From NCBI RefSeq assembly GCF_000585495.1, contig NZ_CP007264.1:1240001-1304000 (forward strand): 64,000 bases of DNA. The letters are read 5' to 3'. Each line of letters begins with the position of its first letter. The stretch's first letter is position 1. Source of the stretch: Thermococcus nautili. Lineage in GTDB: Archaea > Methanobacteriota_B > Thermococci > Thermococcales > Thermococcaceae. The notes beneath the pieces were generated by a model that had not been told where the DNA came from, ran no database searches, and saw only the letters and a list, made by a program, of their open reading frames with translations. Positions 26,793 through 35,008 of the stretch are shown here, piece by piece. A program made the position numbers and the translations under genes.

Positions 26793-27818
26793 ATGAGGGA
26801 GGAGGAAATCATTGAAAAGCTCCAGAAGCTCGGACTCACGAAGTACGAGAGTTTAGCGTACATAACCCTTCTCAAGCTCGGCCCGAGCAAGGCCACCGAC
26901 ATAACCAAGGAGAGCGGCATTCCGCACACGAGGGTCTACGACGTCCTCAGCTCGCTCCACAGGAAGGGCTTCGTCGATGTTATGCACGGAACTCCAAGGC
27001 TCTACCGCCCGGTTAATCCTGAGGTCGTCCTCGAGCGCATAAAGGAGGAGTTCATAGAGGACATCGAGAAGCTCAAGGAGGCGTTTGTCGAGCTCTACAA
27101 GCAGACCCACGGCCAGGAGTTACCGGAGATATGGACGATTCTCGGCTTCGACAACACCCTTGAGAGGGTTCAGCACATAATAAGAACCGCCCGCTACGAG
27201 GTTCTAATCAACACGCCCTACGAGTTCCTTGAGCTTCTCAGGCGGGATATAAAGGCCAGAAAGGACGTAATCTTCGTGATAATCACAAACCTGCCCGATG
27301 AAATTCCCGACTGGCTCAAGGCGGACAACATACTCCTCGCGAGAACCGGCGGTGCCCCCTGGCTTATGGCGAGCTGGATAATCGGCGACGCGGACTACTC
27401 GATATTCTTCGGCGCGATTCCCAAGGACAGGAGGCGGGAGAAGTTCTACTCCTTCTGGGCCAAGAGCCCGAGGGCGGTCTTCCAGTACATGCACTGGTTC
27501 TACACGATTTACTTCGACAACAGCGAGGTTGTCAAACCCATCAACTACGAGGCACTCTCAAAGCCCCTGACCTTCGTCAACGTCAGGACGCTCATCACGA
27601 TACTCAAGCACGTTGGTCTTCCGCGGGAGGCCGAAATCACCGGAAAGCTCGTCGATACGAGGGAGCCGGTGGAGCTCCACGGAAAGATAGTGGACTATGA
27701 ATACACCCCGCTCGTGGCCAACGTGACGATAGAGGCCGGCGGCAACCGCTGGAAGGTCGGCGGAATAAGCAGTTACGTCGAGGACGTCGAGGGCGAGAAG
27801 TTCATACTCCTCGAGTGA
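26793..27818 (+). CDS. trmBL1: TrmB-family sugar-responsive regulator, TrmBL1/Tgr-like
   Basis: Transcription factor (341 residues). The N-terminal winged helix (about 1-80) contains ITKESGIPHTRVYDVLSSLH, the recognition helix shared by TrmB proteins. A central region (about 110-240) resembles the TrmB sugar-binding/PLD-like fold, and a C-terminal beta domain closes with EDVEGEKFILLE. The N-terminal 60 residues match what I know of TrmBL1 (Tgr), which represses glycolytic and activates gluconeogenic genes through TATCAC-N5-GTGATA. ATG 26793 follows GGTGAC. Glycogen synthase starts 5 bases downstream, tying it to glucan metabolism. Confidence 0.85.
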   Translation: MREEEIIEKLQKLGLTKYESLAYITLLKLGPSKATDITKESGIPHTRVYDVLSSLHRKGFVDVMHGTPRLYRPVNPEVVLERIKEEFIEDIEKLKEAFVELYKQTHGQELPEIWTILGFDNTLERVQHIIRTARYEVLINTPYEFLELLRRDIKARKDVIFVIITNLPDEIPDWLKADNILLARTGGAPWLMASWIIGDADYSIFFGAIPKDRRREKFYSFWAKSPRAVFQYMHWFYTIYFDNSEVVKPINYEALSKPLTFVNVRTLITILKHVGLPREAEITGKLVDTREPVELHGKIVDYEYTPLVANVTIEAGGNRWKVGGISSYVEDVEGEKFILLE

Positions 27819-27823
27819 TGCCT

Positions 27824-29170
27824 ATGCGCGTCCTCATACTCTCTTTCGAATACCTGCCGGTTAAGGTCGGTGGCCTAGCGGAGGCCGTTACGAGCATAGC
27901 TGAAGGTCTTGTCGAGCTCGGCAACGAGGTAATCGTCTTCACCCCCGACCACGGGCGGAGCCTCGGCGAGCCGTTTCTCACCTTCAGGCTCTCCTTCGAG
28001 GGCAGAACCGTCGAGGTAACCGCCAGAAAGCGGGAGCAGAACGGGGTCACGGTTTACACGCTCTCAGGAGACCTCCTCGACACCGACGTCTATCCCGACT
28101 GGGAGACCCTCCTCAGGAAGGCCGTCCTCTTCGGCAAGGCCTCCGCCGGTCTGCTCAACCACCTTATTGAGACCTTCAAGCCGGACGTCCTCCACGCCCA
28201 CGACTGGCACACGGTCTTCGCCCTCGGACTTTTGAAGAAGTACTTCTCTCCCAAAACCGTTTTTACGGTTCACAGGCTCAATAAGGCCAGGATTCCAGCG
28301 GGCTACTTCCACGAGGCCAACTTGGGCGAGCTCGCGCCTTATCCCGAGATAGACCCCGAGCACACCGCCTGCTACATAGCCGACGCGGTAACGACCGTTA
28401 GCAAGAGCTACCTCCTCGAGGAATGGGACTTCTTCAGGAGCTTCGACGGCAAGGTGACGCACGTCTTCAACGGCATAGACTGCTCCTTCTGGAGTGAGGA
28501 ACTCCTTGAGAACGCCGATAGGCCGAGGGAGGAGCGGAGACGGCTAATCCTCGGGCGCTTTGGTTTGAGCGACGGAAGGGCCTTCATGTTCATCGGCCGC
28601 TTCGACAGGGCCCAGAAGGGCGTTGACACGCTCCTCAGGGCGATAGAGATACTCTCCGGCGACCCCTCTTTTAGGGAGATGCGCTTCATCATCGTCGGCA
28701 AGGGCGACCCGGGATTGGAGGCCTGGGCTAAAGCCGTTGAGAACCGCTTCCCTGAGAACGTCAGGGTAATCACCGACGTCCTGCCGAGGGAAACTGTCCG
28801 CGAGCTCTACGGCTCGGTGGACTTCGTGGTGATTCCCTCTTACTTCGAGCCCTTTGGATTGGTTCAGCTTGAGGCGATGTGCCTCGGGGCGATTCCAATA
28901 GCGAGCGCCGTCGGTGGGCTCAAGGACACGATAATAGACCTCAACGCCGACCCGGAGAACGCCACCGGAATCCTCGTCCCGCCGAGAGATGCATTCGCCC
29001 TCGCGAGGGCCATGGTTTCTGCCAAGGAACTCGACGAAGGGACACTCACAAGGCTTCGCGAGAACGCCAAAAGGCGCGCGAGAAGGGACTTCACATGGGA
29101 GAAGGCCTGCAGGCGCTACCTGCTCGTTTACACCGGCGCTGTGGACAAGGCGATGCCCTTCCTGCTCTAA
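27824..29170 (+). CDS. glgA: Glycogen synthase, GT5 family
   Basis: Transfers glucose from a nucleotide sugar to an alpha-1,4-glucan (448 residues). The N-terminal [16 protein letters not shown] contains the KxGGL nucleotide-sugar motif of GT5. The C-terminal GT-B half has [16 protein letters not shown] and the catalytic-end [16 protein letters not shown] with the EPFGLxxLE signature. ATG 27824 follows GAGTGAT; ATG 27818 overlaps the regulator stop. It is co-transcribed with the TrmBL1-like regulator. It overlaps the convergent rnp2 stop by 3-4 bases. Confidence 0.93.
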   Translation: MRVLILSFEYLPVKVGGLAEAVTSIAEGLVELGNEVIVFTPDHGRSLGEPFLTFRLSFEGRTVEVTARKREQNGVTVYTLSGDLLDTDVYPDWETLLRKAVLFGKASAGLLNHLIETFKPDVLHAHDWHTVFALGLLKKYFSPKTVFTVHRLNKARIPAGYFHEANLGELAPYPEIDPEHTACYIADAVTTVSKSYLLEEWDFFRSFDGKVTHVFNGIDCSFWSEELLENADRPREERRRLILGRFGLSDGRAFMFIGRFDRAQKGVDTLLRAIEILSGDPSFREMRFIIVGKGDPGLEAWAKAVENRFPENVRVITDVLPRETVRELYGSVDFVVIPSYFEPFGLVQLEAMCLGAIPIASAVGGLKDTIIDLNADPENATGILVPPRDAFALARAMVSAKELDEGTLTRLRENAKRRARRDFTWEKACRRYLLVYTGAVDKAMPFLL

Positions 29171-29529
29171 CGCCAGCCGAATTCGGCTAAAAACTTTCTC
29201 TTCAGCCTTTTTATCGTCCCTGAAACCCCGAGCGTCCTGAAGATTGCCTTCGAGCCGTTTATCTCCGTCACGAGGGTTAGGGCAAATCTGAGCTCTTCCA
29301 CATGCTTCCTGTCAACCCTGACGATTCCGGTCTGGCTCTTTTCATCGAAGCGTATGAACCAGGGTTTTGCTTTGGCCGAGCCAAGAACTCCGAGCGCTGA
29401 GAGGCTCGCCTCCCATATTGCCTTCTTAACCTCGTCCTTCCGGAAGGGCCTCTCCCCAATCAGCTGGAAGGCAATGTAGCGGTGCTTCTCGCGGAGCGTC
29501 GGGGGCAGGTACTTCGGCTTCTCCCTCAT
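29167..29529 (-). CDS. rnp2: RNase P protein component 2 (Pop5)
   Basis: Protein subunit of archaeal RNase P that, with Rpp30, supports cleavage by the RNA encoded at 13614. At 120 residues it begins [19 protein letters not shown], the Pop5 N-terminus, and has a central RNP-like core ([20 protein letters not shown]). No ribosome site precedes ATG 29529 or the alternative ATG 29535. A TATA-like CCTTAAAAAC on the minus strand at about 29557-29567 places the transcript start at 29530-29540, so the message is probably leaderless. Confidence 0.9.
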   Translation of the reverse strand: MREKPKYLPPTLREKHRYIAFQLIGERPFRKDEVKKAIWEASLSALGVLGSAKAKPWFIRFDEKSQTGIVRVDRKHVEELRFALTLVTEINGSKAIFRTLGVSGTIKRLKRKFLAEFGWR

Positions 29530-29596
29530 AGGCATCGGACAACTTTGCCCGCCAACGTTTTTAAGGCCTATCCCCGGGTTAGGGTTGGCGAGGGCT

Positions 29597-30682
29597 ATGG
29601 TATGGGAGACCCCTTACTTATCATACGCCGTGAGGGAACTTCCGAAGGGCTGTCAGCTCTGCGTTAGGGGTGAGAAGCTCGTTCTCTTCACCACAGGGAA
29701 GTGCCCGAGGGACTGCTTCTACTGCCCGCTGAGCCCCTGGAGGAGGGAAGATGTTGTTTACGCCAACGAAAGGCCCGTTAAGAGCGTTGATGACGTCATC
29801 GAGGAAGCTATGATTCAGGAGGCAAAAGGTGCGGGCGTCACCGGCGGAGACCCCCTCGCGAGGCTCGACAGGACCGTTCAATACATACGCGCCCTCAAGG
29901 AGGCCTTTGGCGAGGACTTTCACGTTCACCTCTACACCACCGGCGCTTTGGCCACGAAGAAGAACCTTGAGAAGCTCTACGATGCAGGCCTCGACGAGAT
30001 ACGCTTCCACCCCGACCTCTTCAACCCAAACTCGAAGCTCTTCAAGGTGGAAATCGAGAACATAAAGAACGCCTTCGACTTCGACTGGGACGTCGGCGGG
30101 GAGATTCCCTCCGTCCCGGGCCAGTTTGAGAGGATGAAGTGGTACGCCGAATTCCTCGACAGCCTCGGCGCGAAGTTCCTCAACGTGAACGAGCTGGAGT
30201 TCAGCGAGACCAACCTCAGAAACCTCCTCGACAGGGGTTACAGGCCGATAAGCGACGAGAGTTCCGCCATCAAGGGTTCACTCGAACTCGGTCTCAAACT
30301 CCTCGAGTGGGGCGAAGAAAATACCTCGCTGAGCTACCACCTCTGCACCGCGAAGCTCAAGGACGCCGTCCAGCTCAGGAACCGGTTGCGGAGGATGGCG
30401 AGGAACGTTGCAAAGCCATACATGGAAATTACCGAGGACGGAACGCTCCGCTTCGGGATTGCTGAATACGACGACCTCGACGAGCTTTACGAGTTCCTCG
30501 TCAGCGAGGCCGAAGTTCCGGAGGAGTGGCTGCACATCAACCGCGAGAAGGGCAGAATAGAGATGCCCGAGGAGGTGGCTTTAGAGCTGGCCGAGGCCGT
30601 CGAAGGCGACGTGAGGTTCTTCATCGTGGAGGAGTACCCGACCTTCGACCGGATTGAGGTCGAGAGGATTCCTCTACCCTGA
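29597..30682 (+). CDS. Radical SAM protein (COG2108-type), function unknown
   Basis: A 361-residue radical SAM enzyme. The cluster motif is [13 protein letters not shown] (Cx3Cx2C, about 34-41), preceded by a second Cys pair CQLCVRG (about 19-22). [13 protein letters not shown] is the GGE-like SAM-binding segment. It resembles the archaeal COG2108 group related to pyruvate formate-lyase activases; the substrate is not known to me. Its promoter shares the AT-rich core with divergent rnp2. Confidence 0.85.
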   Translation: MVWETPYLSYAVRELPKGCQLCVRGEKLVLFTTGKCPRDCFYCPLSPWRREDVVYANERPVKSVDDVIEEAMIQEAKGAGVTGGDPLARLDRTVQYIRALKEAFGEDFHVHLYTTGALATKKNLEKLYDAGLDEIRFHPDLFNPNSKLFKVEIENIKNAFDFDWDVGGEIPSVPGQFERMKWYAEFLDSLGAKFLNVNELEFSETNLRNLLDRGYRPISDESSAIKGSLELGLKLLEWGEENTSLSYHLCTAKLKDAVQLRNRLRRMARNVAKPYMEITEDGTLRFGIAEYDDLDELYEFLVSEAEVPEEWLHINREKGRIEMPEEVALELAEAVEGDVRFFIVEEYPTFDRIEVERIPLP

Positions 30683-30721
30683 ATTTCTCCTTTGTTACTC
30701 TTGAGTTGTCATTTATGGGGA

Positions 30722-30797
30722 CGTAAGTAACTTACGGGGGCATAAGTTGTGATGGCTTCGAAAAGGTTATTTACCCCCGAGAATATTAACGGCCATG
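30722..30797 (+). repeat. Duplicated promoter element, copy 1 (palindrome plus TATA)
   Basis: CGTAAGT-A-ACTTACG (30722-30736) is a perfect 15-bp palindrome, followed by GGGGGCATAAGTT, a TTCGAAA block, TATA GGTTATTTACC (30765-30775) and ATATTAACGGCC up to the ATG at 30795. Nearly the same 76 bases recur at 32675-32750. The TATA-to-ATG distance of about 25 bases predicts a leaderless message. Confidence 0.75.
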
Positions 30798-31571
30798 CGG
30801 GTCTTTGTTAAGGACTACCTCCTCCCGTTGATATTCCTCGTCGTCTTTTGGTTCGCCCTCTGGCTTATCACTCCTCCAGTAAGGGAACACCTAAACGCCA
30901 TGAACATCTTCGCGGTTTTCCTCCTTCTCATCCCGTTTCTCCTCGTGGCGCTTCACTTCGTTGGTAAGACCCTTGAACGCTACGGCTATTCTCGCGAGGA
31001 CGTGAGGCGCCTTCCTGAGATAATCGAGAAAACCCACGGCAGGCTCTACCTTCCGAAAGAGGTGTTCAATATCATTGGCGACGCCATTATCTTCTGGGGA
31101 CTCTTTGCGTGGGTCCTTCTGGCGACTGGAGACCCGATAATGGGACTTCTCAGCGGAATAGCGATGTTTGCTGAAATCTTCGCCTTCTCAGTTTTTCTCA
31201 TCTCGATGTTTATCTGGGTTATTATCTTCCCCCACTCCCTTTACAGGCTCTTTACCGGGAGGGAACCGGACAGGGACTTCCTGATTGAGCTGATAAGACA
31301 GAACCTTGTCCTCACGGCAATTCTCGTAGCGGTCAGGCTCATAGCGCTCCATTCAAACTATTCGGCGGGTGATGATTTAATTGGGAAGATGATGGCCTTT
31401 GGGCGGAAAACGGAGCTGGTAACCCTGCTCCTTGAGCTTTCAGGCCTAAACGTTCTCTTTGGCATTGTTGGCCTCTATGGGTCGAGGAAGAGCAGAAAGC
31501 TGACGGCGCTGGCGCTGATAATCATCGTGGCCCTTCAGCTTTGGGTCGCGTGGAGGATTGTTTTTGGTTAA
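30795..31571 (+). CDS. Paralogous membrane protein, copy 1
   Basis: Unrecognised polytopic membrane protein (258 residues, about six membrane segments). It is a clear paralogue of the protein at 32748, with over half of the residues identical. Most conserved is the cytosolic-looking block FVGKTLERYGYSR...RRLPEIIEKTHGRLYLPKEVF (about 54-93), followed by IRQNL and AVRLIALHS motifs. The promoter is also duplicated. The message is predicted to be leaderless. Confidence 0.8.
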   Translation: MRVFVKDYLLPLIFLVVFWFALWLITPPVREHLNAMNIFAVFLLLIPFLLVALHFVGKTLERYGYSREDVRRLPEIIEKTHGRLYLPKEVFNIIGDAIIFWGLFAWVLLATGDPIMGLLSGIAMFAEIFAFSVFLISMFIWVIIFPHSLYRLFTGREPDRDFLIELIRQNLVLTAILVAVRLIALHSNYSAGDDLIGKMMAFGRKTELVTLLLELSGLNVLFGIVGLYGSRKSRKLTALALIIIVALQLWVAWRIVFG

Positions 31572-31612
31572 AGAAAAGAGAAGAGCGAAAGCTTTACCGG
31601 TGTACTCGGGCT

Positions 31613-32665
31613 CTACGACTCTCTCAGGATTAGCTTGACCACGGGGTCGGCCAGTCTGTACTCCCCATTCTCCTCAATCCATCCCATCTTCTTCAGGTTC
31701 TTGAGAAGTTCATACAGCCTCGGTTCTGGAGTTTTCATGCCCTTCACGGCGAGGTAGTCCCTTATCAGGCTCCACCTGTTGTAGCCGAGGGCTATCGCCC
31801 GTAAAATCTCCGTGTACCTCCTGCTCCTCCTTTCAAGCTCCCCCAGCTCACCGAACAGCAGGCCCTTTGCAACGTTGAGCGTCGCCTCCATTGCCTTTTC
31901 GAAGTCTTTCGTTTCAAGGTATTTCACGCCGAAGAGGACGAGCCAGCCAGGGATTCCGTCAAGGATTGATACGGCGCGGTCTATGGTGTCCTCAGACACA
32001 TCAAGACCAGCTTCTCTAAAGCCTGTTCTCAGGAACTCCTTTGAGTTTTTTTCGTCGAAGGGCCTGACGTAGATTTCGCCTCCAACCCTGCCATAAAGCG
32101 GGCTCTCGTAGTCGTCTATGCCAAGAAAGTCGTGGAGCAGGCCGACTTCCGAGCCGGTCAGGATAATTCGGAGGTTCGGCAGACTGTCGTAGGTGTGGGC
32201 AAACAAAGCTAAGAGCTCCTTCCCGCCCCGTGAGCCGTAGAAGCGCAGGTACTGGGCCTCGTCAAAGGCTATTATGAACCTCCCGGTTTTTTCACCGAGC
32301 TCGTTCAGCTCCCTGAAGACCTCCCTCAGCGAGGCGTCATCGGGTTCTACCTCAAGAAACCGGAGGTTCAGCTTTACCCTGAACCGGGCAAGGGTTCTCT
32401 GGAGGGGTCCCCTTTTTGACTGAATTTCCCTTATGAGGTCTTCCTTCGTTATGTGCCCGCTCTCGGCGTAGAGCTCCCTGCAGTCTATCAGAATCCCGGG
32501 GTTCTCGTTGAGGTAAGCCCTGAGTATCGAGCTCTTGCCCACGCGCCTTATTCCGAGAAGGAGAGTTAAAGGATAGCGCTCAACGCTTTTCTCAAGCTCT
32601 CTGAACTCCTTTTCCCTGTCAAAAATCTCCTCTCTCCTCTCCTTTGGCCTGAGGTCGAACAGCAC
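31613..32665 (-). CDS. Archaeal AAA ATPase with C-terminal winged helix (COG1672-type)
   Basis: A 350-residue STAND/ORC-like archaeal ATPase: Walker A GIRRVGKSS (about 38-46), Walker B FIIAFDEAQYL, sensor LTGSEVGLL and a C-terminal winged helix (about 275-350, YLAVKGMKTPEPRLYELLKNLKKMGW). Members are common, mobile and mostly of unknown function. GTG 32665 has GGTGG seven bases upstream. It is divergent from membrane paralogue 2 across a shared palindrome and convergent with paralogue 1, so it may regulate or energise them. Confidence 0.85.
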   Translation of the reverse strand: MLFDLRPKERREEIFDREKEFRELEKSVERYPLTLLLGIRRVGKSSILRAYLNENPGILIDCRELYAESGHITKEDLIREIQSKRGPLQRTLARFRVKLNLRFLEVEPDDASLREVFRELNELGEKTGRFIIAFDEAQYLRFYGSRGGKELLALFAHTYDSLPNLRIILTGSEVGLLHDFLGIDDYESPLYGRVGGEIYVRPFDEKNSKEFLRTGFREAGLDVSEDTIDRAVSILDGIPGWLVLFGVKYLETKDFEKAMEATLNVAKGLLFGELGELERRSRRYTEILRAIALGYNRWSLIRDYLAVKGMKTPEPRLYELLKNLKKMGWIEENGEYRLADPVVKLILRES

Positions 32666-32674
32666 TTACGCCAC

Positions 32675-32750
32675 CGTAAGTAACTTACGGGGGCATAAGT
32701 TATAAGGGTTTCGAAAGGGTTATTTACCTCAGGGGATATTAACGGCCATG
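32675..32750 (+). repeat. Duplicated promoter element, copy 2, shared with the divergent ATPase
   Basis: Same palindrome CGTAAGT-A-ACTTACG at 32675-32689, with an extra half site ACTTACG at 32664-32670, then GGGGGCATAAGTTATAAGG, TATA GGTTATTTACC (32718-32728) and the ATG at 32748. On the minus strand TTATAACTTATG (32697-32707) can act as TATA for the ATPase, whose start would then fall on the palindrome. In copy 1 this minus-strand TATA is lost. Confidence 0.7.
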
Positions 32751-33530
32751 AGAGTCTTTGTTAGGGACTATCTCATTCCATGGTTTCTGGCAGTGGGTTT
32801 TTGGCTGGCCATCTGGACTTTTGTTCGGCAGATACGGGAAAACCTCAACGCCGTAAACGTTTTCGTCGCCTTTCTTCTCCTTGTTCCGTTTCTCCTCGTG
32901 GCGTTTCACTTCGTTGGTAAGACCCTTGAACGCTACGGCTACTCGCGGAAGGACATCAGAAGATTGCCCGAGATAATTGAGAAAACCCACGGCAGGCTCT
33001 ACCTTCCAAAGGAAGTCTTTGAAACAGTAACCAGAGCCTTGATGTTCTGGGGATTGGTTGCTACGGCCGTTGTGATGACAGAAAATCCGCTAAAGGGACT
33101 TCTCAACGGGATTGCGATATTTGTGCGTATCTTCGCCCTCTTTGTTCTTTTCGTCTCGATGGTTCTGTGGGTCATGGATTTTCCATTTGCACTCTACAAA
33201 CTCTTTAAAGGAAGGGACCTGAGTAGAGACTTTTTAGTTGAGATGATAAGGCAGAACCTCCTCTACACGGCAATACTCATTGCGGTCAGGCTCATAGCGC
33301 TTCATTCGAGTTATCCGGCCGGCAATGACCCCATAGGTGAGGTAATGGCCATCGGCAGGAAAACCGGTCTGGTGAAGTTTCTCTTGGAGCTTTCAGGCCT
33401 GAACTTCCTTTATTGCCTCATCGGCCTCTATCTTCCGAAGAAATCTCGGAAACTGACCGCTCTGGCTTTAACGCTGATCGTTCTGACCCAAATCCTGCTC
33501 GTCTGGAGAATGTTCACGGGTAAATTTTAA
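32748..33530 (+). CDS. Paralogous membrane protein, copy 2
   Basis: A 260-residue polytopic membrane protein paralogous to the one at 30795. The conserved core (FVGKTLERYGYSR to RLYLPKEVF) is almost unchanged, and parts of it are identical at DNA level, pointing to recent duplication or gene conversion. Membrane segments diverge more. The TAA stop lies within the TATA region of the downstream vapBC promoter. Confidence 0.8.
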   Translation: MRVFVRDYLIPWFLAVGFWLAIWTFVRQIRENLNAVNVFVAFLLLVPFLLVAFHFVGKTLERYGYSRKDIRRLPEIIEKTHGRLYLPKEVFETVTRALMFWGLVATAVVMTENPLKGLLNGIAIFVRIFALFVLFVSMVLWVMDFPFALYKLFKGRDLSRDFLVEMIRQNLLYTAILIAVRLIALHSSYPAGNDPIGEVMAIGRKTGLVKFLLELSGLNFLYCLIGLYLPKKSRKLTALALTLIVLTQILLVWRMFTGKF

Positions 33531-33551
33531 ATATTTCGTGCATGCATGCAC
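33525..33551 (+). promoter_or_regulatory. vapBC promoter with 14-bp palindromic operator
   Basis: TATA TTTTAAATATTT (33525-33536) is followed at once by the perfect palindrome GTGCATGCATGCAC (33538-33551), so an operator would lie between the TATA box and the predicted start near 33556. VapBC complexes typically bind palindromes in their own promoters. Confidence 0.6.
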
Positions 33552-33566
33552 TTATGGGTGGTGCCG

Positions 33567-33797
33567 TTGGGCAAGACAATTACGATAGCCGATGACGTTT
33601 ACTATGAGCTCGTCAAGATGAAGGGCAACAAGAGCTTTTCCGAGCTTTTGAGAGAGCTCATAGGCAAGAAAAAGAAGGGAAATCTCGACGTGCTGATGAT
33701 AGCCTTTGGAACGAGAACCCCCAAGGAGCTTGAAGAGCTCAAGAAAGAACTGAAGGAGGTTGAAGAATGGATGGACTCCTGGACACCAGCGTGGTAA
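33567..33797 (+). CDS. vapB: VapB-type antitoxin
   Basis: Antitoxin of a type II pair (76 residues): [18 protein letters not shown] is the ribbon-helix-helix/AbrB-like archaeal VapB (DUF217) N-terminus, followed by [16 protein letters not shown] and an acidic helical toxin-binding tail. The start is ambiguous: TTG 33567 follows GGTGGTG with the local spacing pattern, whereas GTG 33561, GTG 33558 and ATG 33546 are in frame but lie at or inside the operator. It overlaps vapC by 31 bases. Confidence 0.85.
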   Translation: MGKTITIADDVYYELVKMKGNKSFSELLRELIGKKKKGNLDVLMIAFGTRTPKELEELKKELKEVEEWMDSWTPAW

Positions 33798-34144
33798 TTG
33801 AGCTCTTTGGCGGGAACAGAAAGGTCGTAGAAGAACTTTACCAGGAAGGAAACAGAGAGTATCATCTACCAACCATTGTTCTCTTTGAGCTTCACTGCGG
33901 TCACCTGAAAGAGCGGGAGGAGCTCATGCTTGAGATGATGCCCAAGGTTAAGTTCGATGAGAACTCCGCAAAGATAGCCGGGGCGATTTTCAGAGACCTC
34001 ATGAAGAAGGGAAAACGACCTCCCCTGAAAGACCTCCTCATAGCTTCCACTGCCATAGCCCACAACGCAACGCTCTACACCTGTGATGAGGACTTCAAGC
34101 GCTTCGAGGAGTACGGGCTGAGGGTGAAAATTTTGGAGAAATGA
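33767..34144 (+). CDS. vapC: VapC-type PIN-domain toxin
   Basis: Mg-dependent RNase toxin (125 residues). The four PIN acidic residues are visible: D in [10 protein letters not shown] in LFELHCG, D in LKDLLIAST and D in [12 protein letters not shown] 33767 has GGAGG in the vapB reading frame upstream, so translation is coupled. VapC toxins cleave tRNA or rRNA; the target here is unknown. Confidence 0.92.
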   Translation: MDGLLDTSVVIELFGGNRKVVEELYQEGNREYHLPTIVLFELHCGHLKEREELMLEMMPKVKFDENSAKIAGAIFRDLMKKGKRPPLKDLLIASTAIAHNATLYTCDEDFKRFEEYGLRVKILEK

Positions 34145-34333
34145 ACTGTCCGCTCTTTTGTCTGCCCGTTTCTTTCGACTGACTATGGCTCGTAAAAAAA
34201 GTTTATATGCACAGTTATCTCTACTATGTCTGACCCATTAGTATGAAGATGCCAAGAACCGAAGAAAGGCGACTTTCAGTTGTTGTCTCTCATGGCATTG
34301 AGCATAGGATTTGAACAGTCGGAGGGTTGATCA

Positions 34334-34840
34334 ATGAAGAGCCAGATTTTACACTCTTTCCTTTTCTTTGCTATTAGTATTGGGATACTCAACATTCTCG
34401 CGCCTTTGAGAGAAGTGAGTTATCTGACGTTAGCGATTCTAATTTCGCTCCTCTTCCTCCGTGCAGTGCTTCCAAAGCGGTTCAAAAACAGGACCATAAC
34501 ATTTCTGTGGAATTTTTCAGTGATATTCTTGATGGGCTCCGTAATCTATCACTATAACGAGCACCTCGCGTACTCTTACTTCGCCGGTGCAGGCGTTGTT
34601 GCGGCGTTCTACGCTTTTAGCGACAAGCTGTCCTACTATGCGCCTCAGATAGCGTACTTCTGGGTTGGTCTTGCAATAGGCTTTGTCTTGTCGCTTACAG
34701 TTTTCATAGACGAGGCCAGGGACAATACTGGGTTGTTCCTCCTTCTCACGTTTGGGCTGGGTCTTGCAATGCTTCTCATTGGAAAACTCGTTAACTACAG
34801 GCTGTTTTCCAAAAGACTTGGGACCGAGAACATTGAATAA
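34334..34840 (+). CDS. Membrane protein of unknown function
   Basis: A 168-residue protein with five hydrophobic segments (about 5-25, 30-46, 54-72, 82-100, 105-125 and a last one at 135-152). It is AT-richer than the core genes. ATG 34334 follows GGAGGGTTGA. A TATA at 34201-34209 lies 125 bases upstream, leaving an unusually long leader that could encode a 23-residue peptide. No family recognised. Confidence 0.65.
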   Translation: MKSQILHSFLFFAISIGILNILAPLREVSYLTLAILISLLFLRAVLPKRFKNRTITFLWNFSVIFLMGSVIYHYNEHLAYSYFAGAGVVAAFYAFSDKLSYYAPQIAYFWVGLAIGFVLSLTVFIDEARDNTGLFLLLTFGLGLAMLLIGKLVNYRLFSKRLGTENIE

Positions 34841-34865
34841 GGCTCTAATTCAGTCGGTGGTTCCT

Positions 34866-34879
34866 GTTTTTGTTTTTTT
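34866..34879 (+). terminator. Oligo-T terminator
   Basis: TTTTTGTTTTTTTA shortly after the membrane protein stop, in the 168-base gap before the convergent ileS end. Nothing else is seen in that gap. Confidence 0.5.
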
Positions 34880-35008
34880 ACTGCTCCTGCTCTCATCAAT
34901 TATTAACCACAACTGCACTCGCTAATTGTCTTATTGTTCTTGGTGTTGTCTATATGGAACTTAGAGCACACAATTAAAAGGGAAATAAAAGGGTCGTTAT
35001 GCTCGGAA

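Noticed and set aside
34243-34314. 23-codon mini-ORF before the membrane protein at 34334
   Set aside because: No ribosome site and too short to judge; the ATG lies close to the predicted transcription start, so a leader peptide is possible but unsupported.
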